From JAVJSD01 sp040219575 (GTDB lineage: Bacteria; Planctomycetota; Planctomycetia; Pirellulales; Pirellulaceae): 64,000 nucleotides of DNA. Below the pieces are notes generated by a model, which was not told the DNA's origin, searched no databases, and was given only the letters and a program-made list of their open reading frames with translations. Below, piece by piece: positions 35,737 through 44,883 of this stretch. The DNA lies in contig JAVJSD010000010.1 in assembly GCA_040219575.1 (NCBI GenBank), positions 1 to 64,000 of the forward strand, in the 5' to 3' direction. The number at the start of each line of letters is the position of its first letter. Position 1 is the stretch's first letter. Position numbers and translations under genes: made by a program.

Positions 35737-37164
35737 ATGAAGTCCTTCTACCTCAAAAGCCTGGCGGTTGGACTGGGCCTGTGCCTGGCCAGCGTCGCCG
35801 GCGCGCAAACCGCGCCGTACGGTTCTCCCTCGTTGCTGCCGATGCCGCAAAGCGGCTATCGCTATCCCACGGCGCCCGTTTCGGCCTCTGCGCCGCAAGG
35901 CGTGCAGCAAGGGAATTGGAACAACTACTACGCGTCCACGCCCAAGCCCTCGCCCGACGCGCTGCCCAGCCCGAGCGACGGGCATCACGCGCCGATGCCG
36001 CAGCACGCTCATCCGCATCATCACCAACCGCCGCAACACCACGGCCACGCGCCGTACGGCGAGATGCAGGGCCCGGCGATGGGCGGCGCCGCTTGCGGCA
36101 ACGGCATGATGAACGGCGGCTACAGCTGCGTGGGCGACAACTCCTACATGGACGCCATGGGCGCTCCGTGGACCGCTTGCGGCGTCGGCTGCGGCGCCGA
36201 TTGCGGTTGGTACGGCGGGGCGGCCGGGTTGATCATGACCCGCGACACCGGCAACGGCTACTGGTTCAGCTACTACGACTCCAATGAAGCCGCGCAGTTG
36301 CTCGACACCCGCGACACCATCGAATGGGGCGGCGGTGCGGAAGCCTGGATCGGCAAGTGGTTCGCCTGCGGCCAGTTCGGCGTCGAGGGCGTGTACTGGG
36401 GCCTCTATCCGGGCGAAGGCGAGACGAACCTCTACGCCGGGGGGCAGCCGGGCAACCTGAACGCCATCCTCAACTTCAACCAGCTCAACTACAACGGCTT
36501 CGCCGCGAACATGTCGACCGACGCGGCCCAACGCCATCGTCTGCGGACGAACTACCAGGCGCACAACGCCGAAATCAACTTCCTGGGCGGCATGCTGGGC
36601 GGCTACGGTGCGACCCGCTTCAACTGGCTGGCCGGTTTCCGCTACTTCCGCTTCGAGGACGGATTGGAGTTCGCCTCCGACCCGCTCGACACGACCTTCT
36701 CGGGCGCCGCTCCGGAAATCTACTACAACGTCGATGTCGATAACAACCTGTTCGGCTTCCAGCTCGGCGGCAACGGCGAGGTGTACCTCACGCAACGCTT
36801 CAGCCTCGACCTGGGCGCCAAGTTCGGTCTGTTCGGCAACCACGTGAACCACAGCCAGTCGATCGGCGGTTCGGCCGGTCTGGCGACGATCAACAACGGC
36901 CCCTTCCTCGGCCAGGCCTACAACGTCAACTCGCAGACCGACACCGTCTCGTTCCTGGGTGAAATGCGGGCCGGCATGAACTATCAGATCACCAACCACT
37001 GGCGGCTGCTGGGCGGTTATCGGGCGGTCGGTGTGACGGGCCTCGCCCTGACCACCAACCAGATCCCGATGGACCTCCGCGGCCTGAACGACGTGAACGC
37101 GGTGGACACCAACGGCAGCCTGATCCTGCACGGTGCCTACGCCGGGGCGGAGTTCACCTGGTAA
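35737..37164 (+). CDS. BBP7-type outer membrane beta-barrel protein with His-rich linker
   Basis: 475 residues from ATG 35737 (AAGGAG upstream). Signal peptide ~1-23 (LAVGLGLCLASVAGAQ). Residues ~25-110 are low complexity: Pro/Ser/Tyr, then a His-rich stretch (PQHAHPHHHQPPQHHGHAP) with over ten His. Residues ~110-155 are Gly/Cys-rich (CGVGCGADCGWYGG). From ~160 to the C-terminal Trp the chain alternates hydrophobic and polar residues with aromatic girdles (ARFNWLAGFRYFRFEDGLEF type; HGAYAGAEFTW at the end), fitting the planctomycete-specific BBP7 barrel family. C-terminal aromatic residue agrees with BAM-dependent insertion. Possible metal binding by the His stretch is inference. Confidence 0.85.
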   Translation: MKSFYLKSLAVGLGLCLASVAGAQTAPYGSPSLLPMPQSGYRYPTAPVSASAPQGVQQGNWNNYYASTPKPSPDALPSPSDGHHAPMPQHAHPHHHQPPQHHGHAPYGEMQGPAMGGAACGNGMMNGGYSCVGDNSYMDAMGAPWTACGVGCGADCGWYGGAAGLIMTRDTGNGYWFSYYDSNEAAQLLDTRDTIEWGGGAEAWIGKWFACGQFGVEGVYWGLYPGEGETNLYAGGQPGNLNAILNFNQLNYNGFAANMSTDAAQRHRLRTNYQAHNAEINFLGGMLGGYGATRFNWLAGFRYFRFEDGLEFASDPLDTTFSGAAPEIYYNVDVDNNLFGFQLGGNGEVYLTQRFSLDLGAKFGLFGNHVNHSQSIGGSAGLATINNGPFLGQAYNVNSQTDTVSFLGEMRAGMNYQITNHWRLLGGYRAVGVTGLALTTNQIPMDLRGLNDVNAVDTNGSLILHGAYAGAEFTW

Positions 37165-37207
37165 GCAACTCGCAACATACCTCTCCTTGATTGTCGAGCC
37201 TTCTGAG

Positions 37208-37243
37208 CCTCGGCCGGTTCCCCGGAACCGGCCGAGGTTTTTT
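37208..37243 (+). terminator. intrinsic terminator of the barrel gene
   Basis: Arms 37208-37221 and 37224-37237 are perfectly complementary (CCTCGGCCGGTTCC with GGAACCGGCCGAGG) and are followed by TTTTTT. It lies 44 bases after the stop codon. Confidence 0.93.
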
Positions 37244-37399
37244 GATGCGCGCCGGTCGTGTCGTCTCGTCGTCCGGAATAAACGCGGGGCCGAAACCGAC
37301 GCCCTACCCTTGCGGGGACTCTGTTTTCATTGGCGCTCTGTTTCAGCTAACATGCAGGACGGCTCGCTTTCAAACTCTCCTTACGACGGCGTTGGCTCG

Positions 37400-40300
37400 A
37401 TGCGTTTGCGTTTTGTTGAATCCGCCCGGCGTCTCGGCTCGACCTGGTCGGCGGTCGCGTGCTTTTGCCTGGCGTTGGCCTTCGCCCTCCGATCGCCTGC
37501 CGCTGACGGCGAATTCGCGAACCGCGCGGCGCCGCTGCTGGAGCGGTACTGCACGGATTGCCATGGCGAGGCGCTGCAAGAGGCCAAGCTGAACCTCCAG
37601 ACGCTCGCCGCCGATCCAAAGTACGCGACGCAGTTCAAAGCCTGGCGGCAAGTCGTCTCGATGCTCGCACAGCAACGGATGCCGCCGGAAGACGCGCCGC
37701 CGATGAAGGACAGCGAGCGGCGGGAGCTCGCCGAACTCGTGCGGAGCGAATTGCACCGCGCGGCGGTCGAACACGCCGACGATCCCGGCCCGGTCCTGCT
37801 GCGGCGGCTGACCGCCGCGGAGTACCAGTACACGATCCAGGACCTGACCGGCGTCCCGCTCGACCTCGACTCCGAGGTGGTCGGCGACGCGGTCGGAGGC
37901 GAAGGCTTCACGAACGTCGGCGCCGTGCAGTTCGTGCAGGACTCGACGCTCGAGTATTACCTAGCCGCCGCCAAGCGAGTCGCCGACCACGCGGTGCTCG
38001 GCGCCGGGCCGCTGAGATTTCACATCGCGCCGGGCGACGCCGGTTTTGAACTCGCCGCCCTGGCGCGCATCAACGACCTCTACCGCCAGCATGGTTTTCG
38101 CGCCGCCGCGGGCGAAGGGGGCGAACCGTTCGGCATGCAGCGCTACGCCCAAGCGATGTTCGTCGCCTGGCGATTCCAACATCGCGAAGCGCTCGGGTTG
38201 AGCGAAGCAACGTTGGAGTCGCTCGCCGCCGAGGACGGCGTCAGCCCGCGTTTCGCCGCCCACATCCACTCGGTGCTGAGCGACACACCGCGGCAGGCCC
38301 CCACGTCGCACATCGTGAATGCCTGGCGCGAGCTTCCGAAGCCGTCCGCTCCAAACGAAAAGTTGCAGACGAAGGTGCGCGCCAAGTGCGACGAAGTTAG
38401 CAAACTTCTCCAGTCGTGGCAGAATCGGCTCGGCGAAAACCCCGACGCCAAGGAAGAGCCGCGCATCCTGGCGGTCGAGGAGTTCGACGTTTCCCGATCG
38501 CAGTCGTTCCGCATGGGGATCCAGTGGCCCAAGGGAACCCAAACGGCCCATCTGACGCTCCGCGTGGAACCGGTCGACGACGACGGCCGCTCCCCACTCG
38601 CGGTCGTTTGGCGAAATCCGGAAGTTCAATTCAACGTCCCCGACGTCCCGCTGGAAGACCCGCGGCCGCTAAAAGACGTGCTCCGAGAGGACGACGTTCG
38701 GCTGCTCAAGTTCGGCGGGCGCGAAGGAGTCGGCCCGGGCGACTTCCTCACGATCGGAACCGAGCCCGTCACGTTTCGCCTGCCGATCCCGCCGGGCGCC
38801 AAATCGGCGATTTTGACGGTCGATGCGAAATTGGACGTGCCCCCCGACGTGCATTGCGTCGTGTGCTGCTTCATGACGCAGCACGAAGAAACCGATCAGG
38901 GGGATTCCGTCACCGGATTGATCGCCAACCCCCGGGCCGAAGCGTTCGAGGCCTGGAAGTCGGGCGTGCTGGAGTTCGCCACGCTGTTGCCGCAGGTGTC
39001 GCATCGCGAACCGGCGCCGTCCGACCGCGACCCGATCCCGCCGCCGTTCGACCCGTCGTACAACAACCCCGAGCGCAACCTGTTTCACGTGCGGGTCAGG
39101 TACCATCGCGACGACCACTTCCTCGTCGAGAAGATGCTCAGCGACGACGCCCGGCGGCAACTCGATCGGGCGTGGATCGATCTGCTCGGCTGCTTCGAGT
39201 ATCACGAAACCTGCCTGAAGTTTTACGCCGACAAACACCAACTCGACCTCCGCGGCCAGGGCGTCGCGCAGTTGGACGCAGCCGCGATCGCCGCGCTGCC
39301 GGTCGAACATCAACCCTACGTGCGGCGGCTCCAGCGCGAGCACCACGACATCCAGCGCGCCATGCAGGCGGCTCGGCCGGGACACGTCAGCGACGCCATC
39401 GAGTTTGCCGCGCGGGCGTGGCGGCGTCCGCTCGATCAGCAGGAGGTCGCGGAGTTGCGCGCGTACTACGACCACCTCAAGAGCAAGTTCGAACTATCGC
39501 ACCGTCAAGCCATGCGAGCGTTGCTGACGCGCATTCTCACCTCGCCCGAGTTTTTGTACCTCGCCCAGCGCGACGCAGCGCCCGAGTCGCCGAGCGACCC
39601 GGCTGCCCATACGCCGACCGACACGACGGCCGACACGCCGGCCGACACGGAGAACCGCTCGCCGCAAACCGCCGTCGTACCGCTTTCCGATTGGCAAGTC
39701 GCGGCCCGGCTCAGTTACTTCCTGTGGTCGTCGCTCCCCGACGACGAATTGCGCCGGGCGGCGGCCGCGGGCGAATTGCGCACCGCGGAGCAAGTCCGCG
39801 CACAAGCCCGGCGCATGCTGCGCGATCCGAAAGCTCGCCGCCTGGCGGCCGAGTTCTTCGCGCAGTGGCTGGGCTTCTACCAGTTCGACCGCTATCGGGG
39901 CGTCGATCCCGAGCGGTTTCCCGAGTTCACCGACCGTGTGAAGCAGGCGATGCACGCTGAGGCGGTCGCGCTGCTGGAGCACATCGTCCGCGAGGACCGG
40001 CCGGTGCGCGAGATTCTGCTGGCCGATTACGGCTTCTTGAACCGTGAGCTCGCGGCCCATTACGGCATCGACGTCGAACTGCCGCCGGGCACGGCGCTCG
40101 AGCGCGTCGAGGCGCTCGACCGGTTCGATCGCGGCGGCGTGCTCGGATTGGGCGCCGTCCTCACGTCCACCTCGGCGCCGCTCCGCACCAGCCCGGTCAA
40201 GCGAGGCGACTGGATCTTGCGCCGCTTGCTGGGCACTCCCGTGCCGCCGCCTCCGGCCGACGCGGGTTCGATCCCCGCCGACGACCTGGTCGCCGACGGC

Positions 40301-40780
40301 CTCACCGCCCGCCAGCGGCTCGAGTCGCATCGCCGGCAGGCGTCGTGCAACAATTGCCACGCGCGGATCGACCCGCTGGGCTTCGCCCTCGAACCGTTCG
40401 ACGCCGTGGGCCGACGCCGCGAGCGAATGGGCGACGGCTCTCCGGTCGAGGCGTCGGGCGTCCTGCACGACGGAACCAAAATCGACGGCCCGCGCGGCTT
40501 GCGCGCCTATCTCGCCCGAAACGAAGACTTGTTCTTTCGCACGCTGTGCACCAAACTCGTCGGCTACGCACTCACGCGCGGCGAATCGATTCACGATGTG
40601 CTGCTCATCGACCAGATGCTGGCCGACTGCCGCACCGACGGCCGATTCTCGTCGCTGGTCGAGCGCATCGTCGGCAGCCGGCAATTTCGCTATCGGCGTG
40701 GCGGCGCGATCGCACCGGCGCCGGCGGGTGGTGCGAGCGAAACCGAGGGGGCGTTCCCACCACAAGGCGGAAACCCATGA
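37400..40780 (+). CDS. secreted DUF1587/1592/1588/1585 cytochrome-like protein (PSCyt1 type)
   Basis: 1126 residues from ATG 37400, which gives a signal peptide (TWSAVACFCLALAFALRSPA); an upstream ATG at 37352 is possible. A cytochrome-like C-x-x-C-H site is near the N-terminus (RYCTDCHGEALQEAKLN), then DUF1587 (RRLTAAEYQYTIQDLTGV), DUF1592 (FLYLAQRDA, ARLSYFLWSSLPDDELRRAA), DUF1588 (a second C-x-x-C-H in CNNCHARIDPLGFALEPFDA) and DUF1585 (LCTKLVGYALTRGESIHDV). A Thr/Asp-rich repeat near 39600-39660 interrupts DUF1592. It overlaps the DUF1552 gene by ATGA, so the two are translationally coupled. Confidence 0.92.
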   Translation: MRLRFVESARRLGSTWSAVACFCLALAFALRSPAADGEFANRAAPLLERYCTDCHGEALQEAKLNLQTLAADPKYATQFKAWRQVVSMLAQQRMPPEDAPPMKDSERRELAELVRSELHRAAVEHADDPGPVLLRRLTAAEYQYTIQDLTGVPLDLDSEVVGDAVGGEGFTNVGAVQFVQDSTLEYYLAAAKRVADHAVLGAGPLRFHIAPGDAGFELAALARINDLYRQHGFRAAAGEGGEPFGMQRYAQAMFVAWRFQHREALGLSEATLESLAAEDGVSPRFAAHIHSVLSDTPRQAPTSHIVNAWRELPKPSAPNEKLQTKVRAKCDEVSKLLQSWQNRLGENPDAKEEPRILAVEEFDVSRSQSFRMGIQWPKGTQTAHLTLRVEPVDDDGRSPLAVVWRNPEVQFNVPDVPLEDPRPLKDVLREDDVRLLKFGGREGVGPGDFLTIGTEPVTFRLPIPPGAKSAILTVDAKLDVPPDVHCVVCCFMTQHEETDQGDSVTGLIANPRAEAFEAWKSGVLEFATLLPQVSHREPAPSDRDPIPPPFDPSYNNPERNLFHVRVRYHRDDHFLVEKMLSDDARRQLDRAWIDLLGCFEYHETCLKFYADKHQLDLRGQGVAQLDAAAIAALPVEHQPYVRRLQREHHDIQRAMQAARPGHVSDAIEFAARAWRRPLDQQEVAELRAYYDHLKSKFELSHRQAMRALLTRILTSPEFLYLAQRDAAPESPSDPAAHTPTDTTADTPADTENRSPQTAVVPLSDWQVAARLSYFLWSSLPDDELRRAAAAGELRTAEQVRAQARRMLRDPKARRLAAEFFAQWLGFYQFDRYRGVDPERFPEFTDRVKQAMHAEAVALLEHIVREDRPVREILLADYGFLNRELAAHYGIDVELPPGTALERVEALDRFDRGGVLGLGAVLTSTSAPLRTSPVKRGDWILRRLLGTPVPPPPADAGSIPADDLVADGLTARQRLESHRRQASCNNCHARIDPLGFALEPFDAVGRRRERMGDGSPVEASGVLHDGTKIDGPRGLRAYLARNEDLFFRTLCTKLVGYALTRGESIHDVLLIDQMLADCRTDGRFSSLVERIVGSRQFRYRRGGAIAPAPAGGASETEGAFPPQGGNP

Positions 40781-42147
40781 CGCAGCCAGCACGCGGCCCA
40801 AAAGTTCTTTCGCGACGCGGCTTTCTGCGAGGCGCCGCCCTGACGCTCGCGCTCCCCTGGCTGGAGTCGCTCCCGCTCCGCGCCGCCGATACCGGTAAGC
40901 GCGTATCGACCGACGAGACAAGTTCCGATCGACCGCCCGTGCGTTTCGCCTGTATCTACTTCTCCAACGGCGTCGAACCTCAGCACTGGTGGGCCAAGGA
41001 GAGCGGCGGGCGGATGTCGTTGGGGCCGGGCGCCGAACCGCTTGCGCATCTGACCGAAGACATCGTCTTCCTCAACGGCCTGTACAACGAGCAGGCGGTT
41101 CGCAACCACAGCCAACACCTGGGCCGCATGCCGAACTTGCTCTCCGGCGCCTGGGTCAGCCTCGATCAAAACGACATCCGCGTCGGCAAGACGATGGACC
41201 AGGTTCTCGCGCAGCAGATCGGCCGGCGAACCGCCCTGCCCAGCCTCGTGCTGGGGATCGAACCGACCGAGCGGCGACTCGAAGACGGATTGTCGATGAT
41301 CTACGGTTCGTGCATCTCGTGGACTTCGGACACCAAGCCCGCCACCAAAGAAATCTATCCCGCCCGGGTGTTCGACCTGCTTGTGGACGACGGCCGCGGG
41401 CGGCGACTCGACCGCAGCGTTCTGGACCAGGTGCGCGCCGACGCCCGCCGTCTGCGAAGCCGCATCGGCGTGGGCGACCGCCGCAAGCTGGACGAATACC
41501 TCGAATCGATTCGCGACATCGAACAGCGCATCGACCAGGCCTCGCGTCAGGAGCGGCTGGAAGGCTGGCGGCCCACCCTCACCCAGCCCGACATGCCGCG
41601 TCCCGACGACGGGCTGCCGCAGAACATTCCCGACCACATGCGGCTGATGCTCGATCTTGTGGTGCTGGCCTTCCGCATGGACAAAACTCGAATCGCCACG
41701 TGCATGCTCAACAACGACCTTTCGCAAATGAACTTCGGTTTCTTGGAAGGCGTGCAAGGCAGCCTGCATCTCGACCTGACGCACAACGGCCGGGCGCCCG
41801 AACTGGAGGCCATGTACCTCAAGACCAACCAGTTCCACGTCGCGCAGCTGGCGTATTTGATCGAGCGATTGAAGGCGATCGACGAAGGGGGACAGTCGCT
41901 GCTCGACAGTTCGCTGCTGATGCTCTGTTCCAACTTGTTTGACGGCGACAAGCATCAGGCCGATGAGCTTCCCATCGTCCTGGCCGGCCGTGGCGGCGGC
42001 TCGCTGAAAACCGGCCGCGTTCTCGACTACCGCAATCGCGACGAAAGCGATCGCCGCGCCTGCAGCCTTTACCTCTCGCTCATGCAACGAATGGGCGTCT
42101 CCCCGCCCACCTTCGGCGACGCCGACCGCCCGCTGGCCGACTTGTAA
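40777..42147 (+). CDS. Tat-exported DUF1552 protein
   Basis: 456 residues; its ATG overlaps the stop of the previous gene (ATGA) and AAGGCGG precedes it. Twin-arginine signal LSRRGFLRGAALTLALPWL at ~11-30. Family motifs: RFACIYFSNGVEPQHWWAKE, ENIVFLNGLYNEQ-like segment with RNHSQHLGRMPNLLSG, GDRRKLDEYLESIRDIEQRI, and a C-terminal LPIVLAGRGGGSLKTGRVLD. DUF1552 proteins accompany PSCyt1-type proteins throughout Planctomycetes; the activity is unknown. The paralogue pair at 51982-56146 has the same order. Confidence 0.93.
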   Translation: MTQPARGPKVLSRRGFLRGAALTLALPWLESLPLRAADTGKRVSTDETSSDRPPVRFACIYFSNGVEPQHWWAKESGGRMSLGPGAEPLAHLTEDIVFLNGLYNEQAVRNHSQHLGRMPNLLSGAWVSLDQNDIRVGKTMDQVLAQQIGRRTALPSLVLGIEPTERRLEDGLSMIYGSCISWTSDTKPATKEIYPARVFDLLVDDGRGRRLDRSVLDQVRADARRLRSRIGVGDRRKLDEYLESIRDIEQRIDQASRQERLEGWRPTLTQPDMPRPDDGLPQNIPDHMRLMLDLVVLAFRMDKTRIATCMLNNDLSQMNFGFLEGVQGSLHLDLTHNGRAPELEAMYLKTNQFHVAQLAYLIERLKAIDEGGQSLLDSSLLMLCSNLFDGDKHQADELPIVLAGRGGGSLKTGRVLDYRNRDESDRRACSLYLSLMQRMGVSPPTFGDADRPLADL

Positions 42148-42610
42148 TCGCCGCAATTCCGGCAAGGCGGGCGGCAGCGAAGCAAGTAGCATGGCCGCCC
42201 CCGGCCGTGAATCGGCGGTCCATCAACGGAAGCGTCGGCGCTTGCTTCGATGCGCATGTAGGGAGACGTCGCCTTCGCTCACGCGGGTTTTCGGGAAGTA
42301 AACGCCGCGTGGTGCATCGCTCCTTCTCGGCCGAGGGCGGCCATGCTACAGAAATACACTCCGACAACCGGACGCCCAGCGGCTGAGAAATCATCCGGGC
42401 TACAAGGGGCCGCAACACCGAAAGCACGGTGGGCGAGACGTTTCGGTCCTGCAAGTCCAGGGCTGAACCCTCGTGGTGGCGGTCGCCGTTCCCGTTGCGG
42501 CTTTCACCCGGACGCGATGAGTTCATTTCGACTAAACTTAAGCCCAATGGGGGAGCCATGCCGGACCTTATGCGTCGCCAAACCAAGTGATGATCAGAGC
42601 GAGGAAAACC
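42148..42610. other. intergenic, 463 bases
   Basis: No gene is supported. It contains the inverted repeat element at 42186-42349. A GAGGAAAACC ribosome site precedes the next ATG (42611). Confidence 0.5.
42186..42349. repeat. inverted-repeat element, 164 bases
   Basis: 22-base arms at 42186-42207 and 42328-42349 (GTAGCATGGCCGCCC...) are complementary with one mismatch. The 120 bases between them hold no coding frame. The form fits a pair of REP-like palindromes or a small non-autonomous mobile element. Confidence 0.75.
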
Positions 42611-43561
42611 ATGCCCTTGAGACGGCGGAATCGAACCACTTTGGCGTTGTTGGCAGGCGGCTTGCTGTATTGTTGTGCCGCCTCAACGCAGGCCGCTTCC
42701 CCTCGCGCCGATGCTCGAACCGAAATTTCGCGTGCGACGTTGGATAGCTTGAACGCGAAACTCGGCGTGACGTATGCACGCCATGGCGAGCGCACGCTGG
42801 AGATGGACATCTATCGGCCCAAGAAAACTCGGGAGGCGTTGCCCGCCCTGGTCTGCATTCACGGCGGCGGTTGGGCGAACGGCAATCGGGCGAGTCACGC
42901 GAAGGTCGCCCAGGCGCTCGCTGCACGCGGGTACGTGGCGGCGACGATTTCGTATCGTTTGAGCGGTGAAGCTCCTTTTCCGGCGGCGATCCACGATTGC
43001 AAGGCCGCCGTACGATTCCTGCGGGCCAACGCCAAAGAGCACGGCATCGATACGGACAACATCGGCGCGATCGGACTTTCCGCCGGTGGACACCTGACGG
43101 CGCTCTTGGCAACCTCGGCCGGGGTGGAAGAACTTGAAGGCAAGGGGGGAAATGCCGACTTCAGCAGCGCCATTCAAGCGGCCGTGCCGATGGGCGCGCA
43201 GACCGACTTGCTTTCCGACAGAACGCGGGAGATCTCCGCAAGGGAGGATCGCGGCCGGATCTGGCGACAGTTCCTCGGCGGCGCGTTGCACGAGAAGCCG
43301 GAAGTCTATCGTCTCGCCTCACCGTTGCACCATCTCGACAAGTCGGATCCGCCCTGCTGGTTCATCACCGGCGGAACGGACGATCCCAGCACTCACGCCG
43401 ATGTATTTCGCGCCCGCATGAAGGAGTTGGGCGTTCCGTCCGACCTGACGGTCATCAACGACGCCCCGCACGCGTTTCTTGGCAAACAGGTTTGGTTCGA
43501 CGAGATGCTCGAAACAGCGGACAGGTTCTTTACAATGACTCTCAAGCGGCAACCCGAATAG
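42611..43561 (+). CDS. exported alpha/beta-hydrolase (esterase/acetylxylan-esterase-like)
   Basis: 316 residues from ATG 42611 (GAGG upstream). Signal peptide ~10-30 (LALLAGGLLYCCAASTQA; the two Cys could also suggest a lipoprotein but the lipobox is poor). Oxyanion motif HGGGW, nucleophile Ser157 in GLSAGGH, catalytic Asp in TGGTDDPS and His in DAPHAF complete the triad. This is the BD-FAE/hormone-sensitive-lipase-like group that removes acyl groups from plant or algal polysaccharides. Substrate is inferred only from family. It converges with the TIGR03067 gene. Confidence 0.9.
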   Translation: MPLRRRNRTTLALLAGGLLYCCAASTQAASPRADARTEISRATLDSLNAKLGVTYARHGERTLEMDIYRPKKTREALPALVCIHGGGWANGNRASHAKVAQALAARGYVAATISYRLSGEAPFPAAIHDCKAAVRFLRANAKEHGIDTDNIGAIGLSAGGHLTALLATSAGVEELEGKGGNADFSSAIQAAVPMGAQTDLLSDRTREISAREDRGRIWRQFLGGALHEKPEVYRLASPLHHLDKSDPPCWFITGGTDDPSTHADVFRARMKELGVPSDLTVINDAPHAFLGKQVWFDEMLETADRFFTMTLKRQPE

Positions 43562-43642
43562 CCCACGAGCGGGCGATTCCCGCGGTCCCGCGCATGCAAG
43601 CACGAATCGCAAGCGAGCGCACCCGGTGAGTCATTCGGACGA

Positions 43643-44530
43643 CTACATTTCTTCGTGTCTCGCAGATTTCTTGTCGTCGACCCGTTTCCAACGCCACACG
43701 CCGAATCGAGGCTGGAAATTCGTGTACTCGTCGCCATGCAGCAAGCCCGACACCTCGATCAGCGTGTTGTTCTCGATCTTGTAGACATAGGAAGCCCCAT
43801 CTTCCGGTGAACCGCCGACGGGATAGAACGTAAAGACGCGTCCGCTGCCGGATCTGCTGAGCGCGAACTCGATGGAGTGTTCGCTCTTCAATTCACCGGT
43901 TGCGATATCGAATCGCTGGACGGTCTCCCGGTTTCCTTCAATGGTCTTGATGCTGCGCGTATCGGGAGGGCCTTTTCCCTGGTTCCCATGATCCATCGTC
44001 CAGGTTCCTTGCAGCAAGGCCAGGTCGGTGGCGCGGTCCTTGGCGATCTGCGCTGAGAGTCGGGCGGCGTCTTTGTCGTCCACGTGTTTCCAACGCGAGA
44101 CCCCGAATCCAGGCTGGGAATCCCTGTAGTCGCCGTCTTCGAGCAAGCCCGTCACTTCGATCAGCGTCTCGTCCTCGATCTTGTAGACATGAGACGCCCC
44201 TTCCTCGAGTGAACCACCCGCGGGATAAAACGTGAAGACCCGCAGGCTGCCGGATTTGCTGAGGGCGAATTCGACGCTCCGTTCGCCCTTCAACATGCCC
44301 GATTTGATGTCGTAGCGTTGAAGTGTTTCCCGGTTGCCTTCAATGGTCTTGATGCTGCGCGTGTCGGGGGGATTTCCATGGTCGATCGTCCAGGTCCCTT
44401 GCAGCAGGGCCAGGTCGTTCGTGAGGTCTTTGTCGACGCCCGGTTTCAGATCCTGGGAGAAGCCGAAAGGCGCCGCCACGGCGCCCGTCATCGACACGAA
44501 TACGACGGTCAGCAGGAGAGTTCTTTGCAT
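43643..44530 (-). CDS. exported protein with two tandem TIGR03067 domains
   Basis: 295 residues with signal peptide (LLLTVVFVSMTGAVA). Two copies of one ~125-residue unit follow: each opens LALLQGTW and contains DTRSIKTIEGNRET and RVFTFYP, and each ends GV-x-R-W-K-x-V-D-D-K. Copies begin near residues 40 and 168. The unit matches the planctomycete lipocalin-like TIGR03067 family of unknown role. It is the last gene of the ECF-sigma/kinase operon, 51 bases after the small membrane protein gene; unusual G+C or codons were not noted. Confidence 0.82.
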   Translation of the reverse strand: MQRTLLLTVVFVSMTGAVAAPFGFSQDLKPGVDKDLTNDLALLQGTWTIDHGNPPDTRSIKTIEGNRETLQRYDIKSGMLKGERSVEFALSKSGSLRVFTFYPAGGSLEEGASHVYKIEDETLIEVTGLLEDGDYRDSQPGFGVSRWKHVDDKDAARLSAQIAKDRATDLALLQGTWTMDHGNQGKGPPDTRSIKTIEGNRETVQRFDIATGELKSEHSIEFALSRSGSGRVFTFYPVGGSPEDGASYVYKIENNTLIEVSGLLHGDEYTNFQPRFGVWRWKRVDDKKSARHEEM

Positions 44531-44581
44531 GATAAGTCTCGTTGAGGAAAGGCAGCTAAAGTTGAATTCTTGCCGGCCGCA

Positions 44582-44821
44582 TCACAGGCTGGCGATTGCG
44601 ATAGCACACGCAGTTGCGGTCGCCGCGGCCACGGCGACGATCACAAATGTGTTCCTCCACAGTCCTCGCAGCGCGGCGGCGGCAATCAGCAGAAGAGCGG
44701 CGATCGCCATTGCGAGCATCGCCGTCGCGCTGCCCGTCGCCGTGCCGAGCAGCAAGACGATCACGCCGAGGGCGACCAGTACGCCGGACCTTGTCGAACT
44801 CGCACCTGGCTTCGCGTCCAT
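44582..44821 (-). CDS. small membrane protein
   Basis: 79 residues from ATG 44821, which has GGGAG upstream. After a short polar start (MDAKPGASSTRSG) nearly the whole chain is hydrophobic: about 14-33, 35-52 and 58-78, which could form three membrane helices, with RGLWRN as the only polar loop. I do not recognise a family. It sits 62 bases after the kinase gene in the same direction and is probably part of that operon. A longer frame reaching back into the kinase gene is not needed. Confidence 0.65.
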   Translation of the reverse strand: MDAKPGASSTRSGVLVALGVIVLLLGTATGSATAMLAMAIAALLLIAAAALRGLWRNTFVIVAVAAATATACAIAIASL

Positions 44822-44883
44822 TGGAATCTCCCGGGAAGGTCGTCTGCCTGTCAGAGATGATCGAGCTGTATCGGAGAGTCGGG

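Noticed and set aside
39494..40921. A 475-codon minus-strand frame opposite the 3' part of the PSCyt1-type gene.
   Set aside because: Arg/Ala/Val-rich shadow of a conserved coding strand with C-x-x-C-H and DUF1588 motifs.
42600..43112. Minus-strand frames opposite the esterase gene.
   Set aside because: The plus strand shows a full Ser-Asp-His triad, a signal peptide and a ribosome site.
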